The notes: generated from the sequence alone by a model not told the origin. A DNA stretch of 64,000 nucleotides from Sinotaia quadrata (GCA_028829895.1 CM054181.1:48356759-48420758); one strand, 5' to 3'. Counted from the stretch's first letter, positions 11,951 through 26,272 are shown. Program-made: numbers and translations.

Positions 11951-13118
11951 TTCAATGTGCTGGCACAAACCACGTCACGCTTGTCGACGTTCTGTAGGAT
12001 ATGTCATGAATAACATCAGAATCAGGCACCCAAAACTCAAATCATAGATTTCAGAATAAGGATAGACCTTGCCATTTGGAATACATAATTTATAAAGTTT
12101 ATTAAACATAGGATTCGTATGGTATAGTTTATTTTCATGATAAAAATACAATTAATTTTAATTATATATGACATATTTCAGATATATCATAAATAATATT
12201 AGTGTTATTTCGTTGTGTGTGTGTGTGTGTGTGTGAAATCACTCATTAAAAACCCAAACTTGCGCTCTTGTATCTACTGATGTTTGCTCACTAGCAACTT
12301 TCTACGCATTCACGTCAAAGATTTTCATCAAGAATTCGATGAATTAAACAGTACAAATCAATGGCCGATTTGATTCTCCAAGGACTGTAGTCGAAAGTGA
12401 TTCATGTCTAAAGAGCAAGACCACTGTTATTAATTCTCAGGCCTAGTGGTGGTGTGTGTGCTTGTGCGGGAATGGGAAGGGAGAATTTTTCTTTATCCAG
12501 ATAAAATATTCTCTTTACTAACAATGGCAAGGTCATGTTTCGCCTCTTTCTATTTTAAGTACTTGACCACTACTTCACCGACAAGAAATGGATGTGACCC
12601 ATCTGCGCGAAATATTCTAGTTCAATGATTAGTTTCGTTAGCAGATCGGCGGGCTGCTCTCCCCTGGAGTGTATTTAAACGAGTATAATAATATCGTCAA
12701 ACCGTTTCTGATTACACTTCTTGTTTTGTCATTTGATACTAGTATGTACGCCTGTGTGTATGTGAGAGAGTTTGTGTATTTGCATGTGTGAACATTAGGA
12801 TATGTGAGTGTTTGTAAACGTGAGTACGCCCAGAATGTTAGTGTTAAGAGTAGGTTAAGCAAGATTCTATGATTGGGAGTTTGCGTTAGGGTGCTTGATA
12901 ATATGGGTTATTGCGAGCGTTTGTAAACAAGTGTCACAAGACGTGAGTGTTTGTGTGAATATGATGGTGTGTATCAGAGGCGCGCGCGTGTGTGCGTGAC
13001 TGTGTGTTATGTGCACGTGGACGAGTTTATTTGATTATATCCAAGTGTATGTTAGAGTGTATATTTGCGTAGGTGTGCGGGAGTCTCATGAGTAATATCA
13101 AATGTCTGATTGTAAAAG
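11951..13118. other. No gene recognised; short GT tract
   Basis: Unique sequence with (GT)9 near 12215-12233 and a GT-biased part from about 12730 to 13080. Confidence 0.55.
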
Positions 13119-13169
<51 letters not shown>

Positions 13170-13288
13170 AGTGTGTCTGTGCGTACGTGCGAGTGTGTGT
13201 GTGTGTCTGTGTCTGTGCGTACGTGCGAGTGTGTGTGTGTGTCTGTGTGTGTGCGTATGTGTGTGTCTGTGTGTGTGTTGTGTGTGTA
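13119..13288 (+). repeat. (GT)n compound microsatellite
   Basis: A pure GT tract followed by two copies of a larger unit containing GTCTGTGCGTACGTGCGAGT. Frames up to 102 codons on both strands are repeat translation. Confidence 0.95.
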
Positions 13289-14910
13289 CAAGTTGTTGTT
13301 TTCCATCTTTCGACACAATTATTTTTGTGTTATGGAAAGCTAATTCATACACGACAGCGTCAAAGAGTTCACCAGGATGCGTTAATCAAGGTTTAAATGT
13401 CATCAAATAGGATCCAAAATTACTTCACTTTAATTTGTTTTTCTGATAATCTTTCTTCTTTTTTTTTTTTAGTGCAGTTGCTTGTATTATTAAGAATGTA
13501 CTCATAACTGAATTATGAATAGACAGCACGAAACGGACAGAACAACCGAGAATGTCTCGAAGCGGTCAAATCATTCCACTAATCTATCTGTTCGCTACAA
13601 AATGCAGTAAATTATTTTCTCTTTGTTGTACTTCACTACCTGCCGCCAGTCCTAAGTACCTTTGAAATTTCACTCATGCGTGACGCTTCTGTTTGTGTTC
13701 ATACTCCAACACGCTTGTTTTAGCACTGTGAAACAAAAATAAGTTGCCTAGTCAACGTTTCCTTCATACAGGTCCGTCCGTCTGCATTCTGCTAAAATAT
13801 TGTGTTGCTCACACAGAGAGACCATGACCATTTTCAAAAGAGCTTTCAAAGACACTTTTATCATCACCAAATATAGTGCTGTCTGTTCTGTGCTTCTGTT
13901 TAGTGAAAAAAGCTTTTATGTGCATCTGTCTTGTCCATATGTTTCCTTTTTTTTGTAAAGTTATTTATTTGTTTATGATTTGATTGTGCACGTTGTCATA
14001 AATTTCCTTTGTTAGATTGATTTTAATTTTCCTATGTACCCGAACCACTCTGAATGAATTATTTATTGTGTATTTCGTATAAATAAATATCGGAAAGCGC
14101 TTAGTTATTGTTAGAATAAGGAAAGTAATAAATTTGATGTCTTCTTCTTAATCATCATCATCATCATCATCACTTTTATTATTGTTTGATTCCAAAAGAA
14201 TTATTTATTAATTAAAACAAACAAATACATATTTAGAAGTTACGTTGTATTTTCTACAATAACTAACTGTGTTGTGGATGCAATCGCTGAAGTAAAAGGC
14301 GTAATCCTCTATTTTTGTCTCCTCTCTCTTTCTCTCCCTCCCCCCCCCCCTCTTAATCTGATTCAATGTCTTGTCTATCTCTCTTCCCTTTGTCCCTGTC
14401 TTATTACTTTCTGATAGTATCTTTCTTCATTTTTCTGTCTTTCTGTATGATTCTGCAATTATTGTTATGTGTCTCTTTCATAATGTAAGTCTGTGTGTGT
14501 CCATCTTTATGCGTGCCTGTTTCTATAACTGTGTCTGTCCTGAGGAGTCTCTCTCTCAATTTACTGTGACACAATTGAAGGTTAAATGCGTTGCTTGAAA
14601 AGTGAAAACCCCATTGACTGGCAAACATCCTGTGTTCGATCTGCAGAATGGCGGGCTCCCCAAAATGTCAATGGCCCGCCAATACTTCAGAGCTGCAAAG
14701 TATGCCTGTGTCAAGTGTAGGTCAGAAACCCTTAAAAGTCTTAAGGATTCCAAGAAGGGGAGCAACTGACGGCAGCGTCTGCCAGACCGGCGAGGTATAG
14801 GGTGGGATTAATTAACAAATAGTTGAAGAGATATTTTCTTCAAAGCGAGTATTAAATTTAGAAAATTAAAAAGTCGGGAAGTAGAGACACAACCGGTTCT
14901 TCTCATCTAA
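13289..14910. other. No gene recognised; (ATC)n at 14151-14172
   Basis: Mostly AT-rich. The stretch 14590-14810 has higher GC (AATGGCGGGCTCCC, GGCCCGCCA) and may be an old element, but no termini are visible. Confidence 0.5.
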
Positions 14911-15225
14911 CATCATTACAAACCCTTAACAATCAATAGGAAATAAAACCACCACTTAATCAAAACCATCATTACAACCCCTTGACAATCAATAGGAAAT
15001 GCAACCACCACTTAATCAAAACCATCATTACAACCCCTTGACAATCAATAGGAAATGCAACCACCACTTAATAAAAACCATCATTACAACCCCTTAACAA
15101 TCAATAGGAAATACAACCACCACTTAATCACAAACATCATTACAACCCCTTAACAATCAATAGGAAACACAACCACCACTTAATCACAACCATCATTACA
15201 ACCCCTTAACAATCAATAGGAAATA
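14911..15225 (+). repeat. 56-bp minisatellite, 5.6 copies
   Basis: Units begin CATCATTACAACCCCTT and include AACAATCAATAGGAAAT and ACCACCACTTAATCA. It ends abruptly where family B copy 2 begins. Confidence 0.95.
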
Positions 15226-15600
15226 CTGTCGCCGCTATACGCTGGGGTGACTTTGTAATAATGAAGTATATCAAATATGGGTAATTAGTTATGATACAAG
15301 ACATCTACAAGTGCCGATGCAGAGTATGGGTCACTGGTTAGACATGTATATCTGCAACTGTTACGCCCCCACTCATATCTGAGAATTATGAATAAATATA
15401 TATGACGATTATAAATAGACGAATAGAGGACAAGACGTAATCATTAGATTATCCCTTCGGACTACAAAAACAAACGATAGAAAGTATTTCACTAACAAAT
15501 ACGCGTTTAAAATAATAACAAGAAATTTAATAAAGAAAAGTTAACAAGATAAAATTTTAAGAATAAAGTCATCAACGACAATTTTGCTACACTGGAGTCA
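15226..15600 (+). mobile_element. Family B interspersed repeat, copy 2
   Basis: Begins TGTCGCCGCTATACGC directly at the end of the minisatellite and carries the same ordered blocks as 11335-11744, diverged and with small indels. No coding capacity. Confidence 0.65.
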
Positions 15601-18600
15601 CTTCTGGATGGGCACTTATCTTAGAATTAATATCTATATATGTATGTTTATACATTTTGTGATAATTGTGAAGTAATTTCTTGTATTGACAACATTCATT
15701 TGGTATGTTTAGGTAGACGTCGTGCACTGTACTTTGAGTAGATCTGCAAAGTAGAAAATAATAAGACCTCCTAAAACAGATTATTAGACACTGCTTGAAG
15801 AACTATTGGAACTCTACGGTGTAAATTACTATTAATGCATGAGCCACCCTAATTCTTTTTATGAATAAACGGCTTATTGCCTGAATCAGTTATTGCCAAG
15901 AAACTCATGCAAAATAAATTGTCTTCACTCAATCTGGTCTCCACCCCCACCCCCCCACTGGGGAGTTACATACAAAAGGCATCACCACATTGGCAAATTC
16001 CCCTTGGTACCTTTAGTACTTTACACCTTCCTTTGGTATCTTTGGGCACCATTACACTAATAGGTAGATTGCATCTACCGTTATGCATCTGTTTCTGCCT
16101 GTAAACTGGACACAGTACGCCATTTTGGAACCTGTGAAGCTAGCCAGCATGCGTTGTTTGCTAGCCCAAATACTAGCTATGGAATTGTGAGTTCATCTAC
16201 CACAGGGGAAAGGGAAGCAGACTTTAGACGGGTCGCATTGACCCTTTTTCACGAGACTATTTTATTCTTTCTTTCTCCCTATGTAACTTGTTCATGTCCT
16301 CTGATCTTAAATCATTTGAACTAACTTTGTTAACAGATACTGTTGTTGTTTCCAAGAACACTAGAATAAATGTTCAATAAGAGAGTCGCATCAGGCCTGA
16401 AGCTATAATGAACTATCCATAAGTATTTGTTGTGCATTTTTGTGTCTTCATTGTATTGTATATGTCATTATATGTATTGGAACAAATTTGGGTTGTTGTG
16501 TATGTGTAGTTATTTGTTTTGCTACTAAATTCAATTTCTTTATTTGTCAAAACCCTCAACCTGTGTTATATTATAACTAAGTAAAAAGATTAGAGTATTG
16601 TGGGGGCTTAATAATTAATAAGATTGGTGGTATACGCCATTTTAGAGGTGTTCACTATTCTGTTTGGAAGTGTGCCAGTTCAGAGTTATTCGGTAGCGTT
16701 CATGAAAATACCAGGAATTACTCTTGGGAGAGTGCGAGGGGTACTCTTTCAGTCCGTCACCCAGAAAAGCTGAGAGGTGCAAATTATCACAAGTGTGGGG
16801 ATGATAATTTTCTTGTAATTAAAGAGGCCTTCTCGTAATAGTATAAAATATCGTACAGACAGGATAATGTTTCAGTTGAAGATCATTGACAATATTCCGG
16901 CGTTGCAGTTGTCACTTGGCCTTTTGCACGGAAAGGGTTCTGAAGCGTTAACATGTCCTGCTAGTACAAAGGGTCACTGTATTTCATGGAGTCTTTTCTA
17001 ATCTTTATATTTTGAAAGAAGAATATTTTCAGCCAAGTACATGGAAAAAAATACTCCCGCACATAGTTTAGGGCTTCCGTTTGAGGTCATTTGGTAATTC
17101 AGATTTTGCCGATATGGGTCAACGTACAACTTATCTAAACACAAACCAACCATTTTACAAACAAAGAAAACAAACACAAAACTCACAACTTTGCATTTGG
17201 AAAAAGTTTCAAGATAATAAAAATAAATAAATAATATTACGAGGAAGAAGAAAAAGAAGAATATTCATAATATGCATGTTATTATTATAAATAGAGATAT
17301 ACATTAATAAAAGTAATAGCACTATATAGCAGTTCCATTATTATTTTGATCACTATGACGATGATGAAGATGACAATTACGATCATAACGGTTATTCTTT
17401 TGAAGCTTATGATAATGTGTTGCACAGTATTATATGTATAACTTAAAGTGTAGAAATTAAATAAAGAAAAATCAAGCAAATGTGAAATAAATGAATTATT
17501 AAAAAGGTAACACTTGAAATAGAAATCTTAGCAAAAAGGACCAATAACTACAGTCCTTTAATAAATGAATCAATGAAGAAATTGCAAAGGTGCTGTGGAT
17601 TTATTCTTGTGACAGCTTATATGAAACTGCAAATAAGCGAACAGAAAACTAATCTGATCCGCTTGAAGAAATTCATATGGTTTTGATATAATAGACTCGC
17701 TCACATGACTTAACTGTTGATTTTGAAATTAAAGAAAATAGCGATAGTGTTTCACAACATTCCTTTGTGAACAAGGATGATGATTGAATAAAGTTTTGGT
17801 GAATCAGACTGCACATCCTGAGATAATGGTCAGCATACAATCTCATAGAAACCGATGCCATTCATCGATACAGTTGGGCGCGCTTCGCTGAACAACAATG
17901 TTCAGATTCAAGACCACGGGCTGTCACAAATACAGTCTCGATTTGCCGGCAGACAAATGGGGAGGGAGGTCTTATAATTGCACCCTGCATTGTGAAATCC
18001 GTACATCTCACTTGGCCTTTGACTGTTTCCTTGATCAGTTGACTGGTATCTTGCTCAAAGAGTCTTTCAAAGTTCCTGTTTCTATTTTTAAACGAAATGA
18101 CTTTGCATCAACTCTTCTTAAATGTGAAAAGGTCTATAAAATAAATTTAACATAAAATGAGGAAGCACGACTATAATATAAATGGAAATATACAAGTAAA
18201 CCCAACAGAACATTAAAATAGATTGGTTTTCCTTTTTTTAAAGCAGGGAATTAAAGGTGGGAAAAGTGCACGAACCTGAATTTTCCCGAAGATTAATTTA
18301 CTTTTTCTATGACGTTTCCATTGAAAAGTCAGAGTTAAGAAACGGACATTTCATACTAAGAGACCGATGGATGTCTTAAAATAACACAAAGGCGTGGGGT
18401 CCACATCGTTTAAGAAGTCGATTAACCGAACGTTGTCTGTCTGCTCAAGAAGGCAATTAGAAGATGAACGAAACAAAAGCTCTTGTGATGTTGATGAGGT
18501 TGTTGGTGACGCTTGTGTGTGCATGCTTTGAGATGTGGTTCGTTTGTAAAAATATTTGGGTTTCTTTTCAATTTTTGAATTAGCTTTTATAAGAATACTA

Positions 18601-20554
18601 TTTTAATGCATAGATTGATTTTAATTATTTTAAAAATAAATATAGCATTTAACAAACGCTCGAAGCATTAGTACTGACACGTAAGCACTGATGCAGAAAG
18701 TGTAATGTTTTAATTCAGAAACACACCACGCAATAAGGCAGCTCTAAGTAGAGAAGTACTTGCTGACCAGACCTGCAGTGCCCGCACATCCGTATTCCTG
18801 AGTTTATTAACCACATTAAAAAACATTAATACCTTTGCACACTTTACTCTGTTGGTGTTCATTAAGTCTGAGGCAATTTTGACAGAAATATTGAGCTGTT
18901 ATTTCTTGTCGCATGTATACGCATCATCATAATCATGTCACAAGAATGGTCTTCTGCGAGCCTCAAATTGTTTCCCATCATCTGCGTCATAATGTAAGTT
19001 AATAGAAAGTGTTGGGGCGAGCCATTTTCTATTAAAAATATGGAGAATATTATTTAAATAATAGAATTAAATTAACAAGGTATATTAATTCGTCTCTTTG
19101 CTTTTCGTTTTCCCTAGTATTTGGGTTCGATTAACTTCATTCTATAAAGACAGATTTCCTTGTGGTGAAATGTCCGATTATCATTTTTGTACTGTTGTCG
19201 TGAAGTCTTTGCTGCAATTTTGTGAAACGTAACATCCAGTTTCCCAAAGCGAAAGTTCAGTGTCGCTTTACCAAGATATAAAACTGTGTAAATAAAACTG
19301 TGTTGTTTCCAATTAGCATGTTTGTTTGTAAGCGTGTGCGTATATGTAGGCATGTATGCGTGACTGTAAGCACGTGTGCGCGTATAAATGTGTGGAGGAT
19401 TGGGCTACTGGCTTCTGTAACATCTTTTGTGGAGATGCACCTTTGCAATGTATTGTTTGACTTTCATAATAAGAGGCCATTACTTGTATATTTTTCTCTT
19501 TAATCCAAATCCTCCGAGGTTTTTCTAGTGTTCCAGTAACCCATTTTCCACTAGAACACCCTGAAACATAATTGTCTAGTGCATATGTTGCTAATGTGGG
19601 CGAAATCTGATCTGTGCTGGAATCACTTCTTATCGTAAAGTGTGGTCGACTTAGAGATCGTGCGTGTAAATGAAGTGAAATGTAGTTTGGTATGCTAGAA
19701 GAAAATTCACACATAAAGGGGTGTTAAAGAGGTGAATAATAGCGGTAGAATTATATTTCGTTTTTATTTTGTGCGACGTTTACTTTGCAAACACCAGACA
19801 ACAATCAACAAATGCATAGTGAAAGTGTGAATTGTCCAGAGTGACAAACAAATTGAAAGCGTTTGTTTTTCTTAGTTGACAATACAGGGTTTTCGACAGA
19901 CAAGAAAATTACAATTTGCAAAGGTGACTGGTTAAGACTACATGGTGGTGAAATAAAAGGAACAAAAATTAATTGTCACACGCAAAAGAGGGTAGCACAG
20001 AATTCGAGATGACGGTCCAGATAATATTACGTAATCCAATTTTGTGACGTCATCCTTCCCTTGACGTAAATTGAATACTTACATCACCTTGCTACTTTAA
20101 TGTCTTTTCAATCTTCCATGTTTATCTTTCATTCGTCAGTTATTCTTTGTGCAAATTTATAGATAACTAGCACATCAGGCACATTTCATTTTATTGCTAG
20201 GCAATTTTTATCGATTTATGAGGGAGAAGAAAAATATTTTGTTATTATAAATGCAAAGTCCATTCCGTTCTCATTATGAGTTCATTATAGACTAACATGC
20301 ATTATGTTCCAGAGGGCTTAATTCACTGCATACAATTACATACTCTCAGAAACATGTATGCTGTCTGCTGTCTTTCTTTCTCCTGTGTTATTTTATCTAT
20401 CTTTATTTCTTTTCTTCTCTCTTTCTCTCGCTCCCTTTCTTCTTTTCTTTACTTCAGTATCATTTTCCCTTTATCCCAGTATCACTTTCTTCTTTCTCCC
20501 TCTTTCTCCGTCTTTTTCTTTCAGTCTTCTTTTTCATTCATTTTTTTGCATATC
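15601..20554. other. Long stretch without recognised genes
   Basis: AT-rich; frames of 60-133 codons lack recognisable content. A perfect CRE (TGACGTCA) sits at 20045-20052 with TGACGTAA 10 bp further on, but no nearby gene is visible. Confidence 0.55.
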
Positions 20555-20680
20555 TATCTACCTACCTACCTACCTATCTGTCTATCTATCTATATATCTA
20601 TATATCTTACTACTTACCTATTTACCTACCTACCTATCTATCTATCTGTCTGTATGTCTGTCTATCTATCCATTCATCTT
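20555..20680 (+). repeat. (TATC/TACC)n tract
   Basis: Imperfect TACC, TATC and TGTC units. It follows a pyrimidine-rich run from about 20385; the 169-codon frame 20297-20806 is low-complexity. Confidence 0.9.
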
Positions 20681-20804
20681 ATTCTCTTGATCTCTTTCTT
20701 TCTCATTTCTTTCGTTTATTCAATTTTCTTTCCTTCCTTCCTATCTAGGTATGCACAAGGAATGAGAAGAAGAAAGACTTCAGATATATTTGAAATATAT
20801 TTAT

Positions 20805-21060
20805 AAATATTGTGTAGATATAATGATTCTGTAGGAGACAGAAGGAACAATGCTGTATACATATAATGACTCTGTTCGAGAACAATGCTTATACACGTTG
20901 TATCATACACTGATTCTGCAAGAGAAAAATACTTATAAATGTTGTATACATATACTGACTCTTCAGTTTGCAAATGCTGTATGCATATACTGACTCTGAA
21001 GGAAACAGATAGAACAATGTTTGCAAATGTTGTATACATAACTGATTCTGTAGCTAAGGT
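20805..21060 (+). repeat. Diverged ~55-bp tandem repeat
   Basis: Four to five degenerate units with TGTATACATAT, ACTGACTCTG and GAACAATG in recurring order. Confidence 0.65.
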
Positions 21061-21814
21061 GAAATTAGCGTACACCGGAGGGAGGGCTGCGAAACAAATG
21101 TGCCACTAGCGGGGAATGCGACCTTCGAATCTGTAGAATTCAGTTTGAAGAGGTAGGTCTGAACAGAAACGTTAACTATTTGTCTCAGCCCCATGCAGAA
21201 AACCTTCACCAGACCAGAAACTCCCTTGAATTAGGAGAGTGATCTCCCTTATGCAGGCAGAATGACCCACATACACACTTAGGCCAGCAGCGTGATGTCC
21301 CGTTATGTTAGAAGAGATATGACCCTTAGGCTTAAAGAGTGATGTACCCTTAGGTCATTAGAGTGTTCCCCTTAGATTCGCAGAATGAATCCATCTTAGC
21401 CTAGTAGAGTAAATGTTCCAAGTGATAATTAAGTGTCTCGTATTTTTACTTATTTGAGCTTTAATGGGCGCGTTACTGCAAATTAATCACTGAATAATGG
21501 AGAGGATGTTTTTCTCTTTTAATCAATGTTCATGTTTTCTTTGTTGGAGGTAATCTTTGACTTATTTCCAGAGCGTCTGGTCTACCTCTCTTAGTGAATC
21601 ATGATTCAACACTTTGTACGTGACTGATAATAGTGGACAAAAGCTGTTTATCTTTCTTTCTAATGTTGCTATAATGATACATGCAATTTAGGAGTAAAAT
21701 ATATTCTAGTTTTAATTCTGTCTACAAAATGAACGAACTTTGAAAGCGGGCAATAAACACTCCGATTATCACCCTGTCGTCATCGTCATCTTATTTTTTC
21801 CTACAAATAGAAAT
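21061..21814. other. No gene; weak ~30-bp repeat near 21270-21420
   Basis: Degenerate units built on GTGATGT, CCCTTAGG and AGAGTG; otherwise nothing recognised. Confidence 0.5.
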
Positions 21815-21934
21815 ATGATTATGAGTTAAATGGATTATCACCATAAGATTATGAGTTAAATGGATTATCACCATATGATTATGAGTTAAATGGATTATCA
21901 CCATATGAGTATGAGTTAAATGGATTATCACAAT
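21815..21934 (+). repeat. 30-bp minisatellite, four copies
   Basis: ATGATTATGAGTTAAATGGA followed by TTATCACCAT, repeated four times with single-base variants. Confidence 0.95.
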
Positions 21935-22650
21935 CTCATTCACTTTGAAATACTTTTCTCTGCACGCTTGCTTATAACAGACGTAAATTTAAATTTCTTT
22001 CCAGAACGAGTCAGTGAGCTGAATATTTCTCGCTGAAATGGATGGGAGATTTGTAATATGCTGCGCTTTAAAATGCATTATTTAAAATGAAAAGAAATTG
22101 TTTACAACAAGAAAATAATATTCCACAGAGTCTGGACCACTACATAATGATAACGCGTGCATAATTCATCAAACTCATTTTGTCTGATAAGAGAAAAATC
22201 CAACCGCTTGTGGGGCAACCATTAAGGATTCTAATTAATCTGGCTAGGGCAACTTGCAGTTTTAATATTTTTATAACACACATTTTGTGAATTTAATTAT
22301 TTATTTATTAGCAATACATTTTTTTTCGTGAAATGAATTATTTACTTTTACTTGCAACCTCTTGCATAGCTTTCATGAGCATTCTATTTCATGATATAAG
22401 TGAATGGGGTGTTCTTGAAGGTTCTCTTAAGGTGTTTGTGTTGACAGTGTAGTTCGAACATGTTGCAGCATACTGTTTTGCACTGCGCAACTATCATTGT
22501 GATGTGGCAGCTCATTTTCAAGAAGCTTCTTGCGAATTCTGACAATAGAGAGCCATTCTATACTATACATATTACACTAAATGCTTACTTAATGTTGCAA
22601 CATCAACTTGAATTCATTTAACGTTTTACAAAATGCAGTTTTATTTTGTA
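21935..22650. other. No feature recognised
   Basis: AT-rich unique sequence. Confidence 0.6.
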
Positions 22651-23044
22651 TGTTTGTTACTTGTGCATATTGTTTGTATGTTTGTTACTTGTGCATATTG
22701 TTTGTATGTTTGTTACTTGTGCATATTGTTTGTATGTTTGTTACTTGTGCATATTGTTTGTATGTTTGTTACTTGTGCATATTGTTTGTATGTTTGTTAC
22801 TTGTGCATATTGTTTGTATGTTTGTTACTTGTGCATATTGTTTGTATGTTTGTTACTTGTGCATATTGTTTGTATGTTTGTTACTTGTGCATATTGTTTG
22901 TATGTTTGTTACTTGTGCATATTGTTTGTATGTTTGTTACTTGTGCATATTGTTTGTATGTTTGTTACTTGTGCGTATTGTTTGTATGTTTGTTACTTGT
23001 GCGTATTGTTTGTATGTTTGTTACTTGTGCATATTGTTTGTATG
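22651..23044 (+). repeat. 28-bp minisatellite, 14 copies
   Basis: Units of TGTTTGTTACTTGTGCATAT plus TGTTTGTA, almost identical; two copies near the right end read GTGCGTAT. The period is not a multiple of three and no frame of the unit holds a stop, so all three forward frames are open for 150-180 codons. Not a gene. Confidence 0.97.
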
Positions 23045-24000
23045 GAGAATGCAATCTCGAAATGTATTCAACGTCAAATAAGTTTGAAATCTGTCAAGGA
23101 GTAAAGAATTATTTATTTGTGTGGGTTTTTTTTTATTTAATTCGTTATGAATTACAATTATATGTAATATTTAGTTTTTAGCATATCATGTAAGTGTGTC
23201 TATCCGCGTGATAATTCTACTCAGCTTTCAATTTAATTTTGTATTTTTGTACTCAGCATTCAATGTGTGTGTGATTGTATGATCTGATTATTCAGCATTC
23301 AATGTGTGTAATTGTATGATCCTATTATAGCATTCATTTTGTGTGCAAATGTGTTATCATTTTCCCCAGAACTCTTTTTTTTTCAAATAGTGCGATCATA
23401 GTAACCAAAGTTCTGTTTATTCAAAATTTAGTTTGTATATACTTGTGTGATCATTTTGTTTTCAAAATTCTGTTTCTTTGCGCATTGTCCTATTTATTTT
23501 TTTACAACTTGTTTCGGTATCAGGGTCAATGTTATGTTAGTTAGTGATTTATACTGACACAAATGTGTAAGCTGCTACCACTCCTGTTGTGCCGCGGAGT
23601 CACCGACGAGGGGTCGACACATCACAAGAGTGAACGGTTTTCACCGAAGTCTTCTTGTGATCTTGCAAAAAAATACATGTCCAGACTATCGATAGTAACA
23701 TCGTGGGTTGTGTGTTGTGTAGCATTACAGGACAGGCTGAGAAAGGTTGAAGAGAGACTGCCTAATGTCCTGATTTCTGTAAAATTATGTTCATGTTCTG
23801 ACACTTTTATTTTGTTTTATTATTTTTTACCAATCTGCCTTTGAGTACCTTAATGACAGCTATGTTAAATTGCAACAAGACTAAACTATTGTCTTTGTAG
23901 CAACATGCGCTAGTTGCAATGTTGCTGTAAAAATGGCAACATTGACATCAGTGGAATGGTCTGGTAAAGCGAGTGTTGTTAGAATGGCTGCGCTGGTGTT
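23045..24000. other. No gene recognised
   Basis: A 93-codon frame (23563-23844) covers a locally GC-richer stretch but has no recognisable domain and no clear splice context. Confidence 0.45.
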
Positions 24001-24066
24001 GATCTCACTACAGTGTTAATGATCTCACTACAGTGTTAATGATCTCACTACAGTGTTAATGATCTC
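24001..24066 (+). repeat. 20-bp minisatellite, 3.3 copies
   Basis: Perfect GATCTCACTACAGTGTTAAT units. Confidence 0.95.
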
Positions 24067-24365
24067 CATCGACTGGATAGATTGGTGCATTACTTGCTAC
24101 ATTGTCGTCATTGCAATTGGTGGATTTGTGAAACGTTTTAGTATTACGAGAGTAAATCCCTTTCTAATGTGTGTTTGGGGGTGTTTTGTTTTTATTTGTA
24201 AAGTGTTGGGGTTTCTGTTCGCATTCCAATTTTTCTCAGTGGTGATGTCTTTCACACATATGGGGTGAGTTTAATTCTGGAATGAAGAAATCCCTTGTCA
24301 TGGGTAAGGAGACATAAAATGCCATGAGGAAGTAGAAAGATATTGTGTCAATGGTATGCACATCT

Positions 24366-24680
24366 AGAGTCCATGGATAGGTAGATAGTGTGCCATGGAT
24401 AGGTAGACACAGAGTGCCATAGATAGGTAGACACAGAGTGCCATGGATAGGTAAACAGTGCCATGGATAGGTAGACACAGAGTGTCATAGATAGGTAGAC
24501 ATTGAGTGTCATGGATAGGTAGACATTGAGTGTCATGGATAGGTAGACAGTTTCATAGATAGGTAGACACAGAGTGTCACAGAGTGTCACAGACACAGAG
24601 TGTCATAGATAGGTAGACACAGAGTGTCATGGATAGATAGACACAGAATGTCATGGATAAGTAGACACAGAGTGTCATAG
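24366..24680 (+). repeat. ~22-bp minisatellite with variable unit length
   Basis: About 14 units of GATAGGTAGACA plus AGTGTCAT or AGTGCCAT; some lack the ACACAG segment. Minus-strand frames of 80-82 codons are repeat translation. Confidence 0.9.
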
Positions 24681-24836
24681 TCATGGAAACATGCAGTGGG
24701 CAAAAAGTAGAGACAGTGTCTTTCATGAGTCTGGGGAGAAAGATTGTCATACAGATGGATATTAGTGTCGTGAGAACTGTAATGTAGACAGTGTCGTGGG
24801 TAGAGAAAAATATAATGTCCCGAGCTGCGAGATAGG

Positions 24837-25311
<475 letters not shown>

Positions 25312-25379
<68 letters not shown>

Positions 25380-25403
25380 GTGTGTTTGTGTGTGTAAGTG
25401 TGT
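25312..25403 (+). repeat. (GT)n microsatellite
   Basis: About 66 bp pure GT, then GT with AAGT interruptions. Confidence 0.96.
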
Positions 25404-25739
25404 GCAACAATACTACTCTCTTTACTAGTTCAATTTCGAACAGAGTAGACGCATTCAGGTCCAGTTACAATTCCCGCAGATAATATATCAATCGAACACG
25501 ACTCACTCTTCAATGTCGCTACTCGTTTGATATTCCTCACTGACAGCAATAATACGTCGTCTTTGTTTCAATCGCCGTTATTTTAATTACTCACAGCACT
25601 GTATGAAAGTCTCTTAGAGTTTCTCTTTAAGCTCGCAGTCAGCGCGCAAGCTCTTCTCACTTAAAAGGAAGACAGAGGTAATGGCACATTTCACAAGCCT
25701 CATTCTCCATCCTCGCATTCAGCACCCTATTCACCTGTC

Positions 25740-26175
25740 TAACTGTGACCATTTCAACCCTAGTGTAAAACCCTTCTATGCGGAACTTAGATCTTTTAAT
25801 CCTTTCAACCCTAGTGTAAGACCCTTCCCTTCTAGTGTGGGACTTCGATTTTTTTCCATTAAAGTATGGATTAGACGCTTCCCTTCCGTGTGAGACATAG
25901 ATTTTCACCGTCACAGCGTAGAGCTTAGGCTTTTTCCTTCATAGAGTGAGACATAGACCTTCACATCACAGCGTGGAGCTTAGGCTCTTTCTTTTATAGA
26001 ATGCGACGTAGACCATAACATTGCTGGACTTAGACCTTCTTCATCACATTGTGGGACGTAACTCTTCCCATCATAGTGCGGGACTTAGACTTTTCCTATC
26101 CTACGTGTAGACAAACTCTTCCCATCATAGTGTAGGATTTAAACATTTTTCAATACAGTGTGAGACTTAGACAGC
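25740..26175 (+). repeat. Diverged ~48-bp tandem repeat
   Basis: Eight or more degenerate units built on AGTGTAAGAC, CTTAGACTTTT, CTTCCCATCA and CATAGTG. Confidence 0.65.
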
Positions 26176-26271
26176 TGAACTTAGCTTCAGACACATGCAT
26201 ACAACATTCATGGCACAAGTTTAAAATCTTCCAACGCTGAGAAGCTGCAGTAAAAAAGAACAGCTAATCAC

Positions 26272-26272
<1 letters not shown>

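Noticed and set aside
19313..19714. 133-codon minus-strand frame
   Set aside because: No recognisable domain or splice support; the N-terminal part is unique sequence but composition is not convincing.
22651..23044. CRISPR array
   Set aside because: Units are contiguous with no unique spacers and the DNA is eukaryotic; the same holds for the other arrays.
22608..23181. Three overlapping forward frames of 152-182 codons, Cys-rich
   Set aside because: Same 28-bp repeat read in three phases.
23563..23844. 93-codon frame as a small gene
   Set aside because: No domain, no promoter or polyadenylation context, and length within chance for this window.
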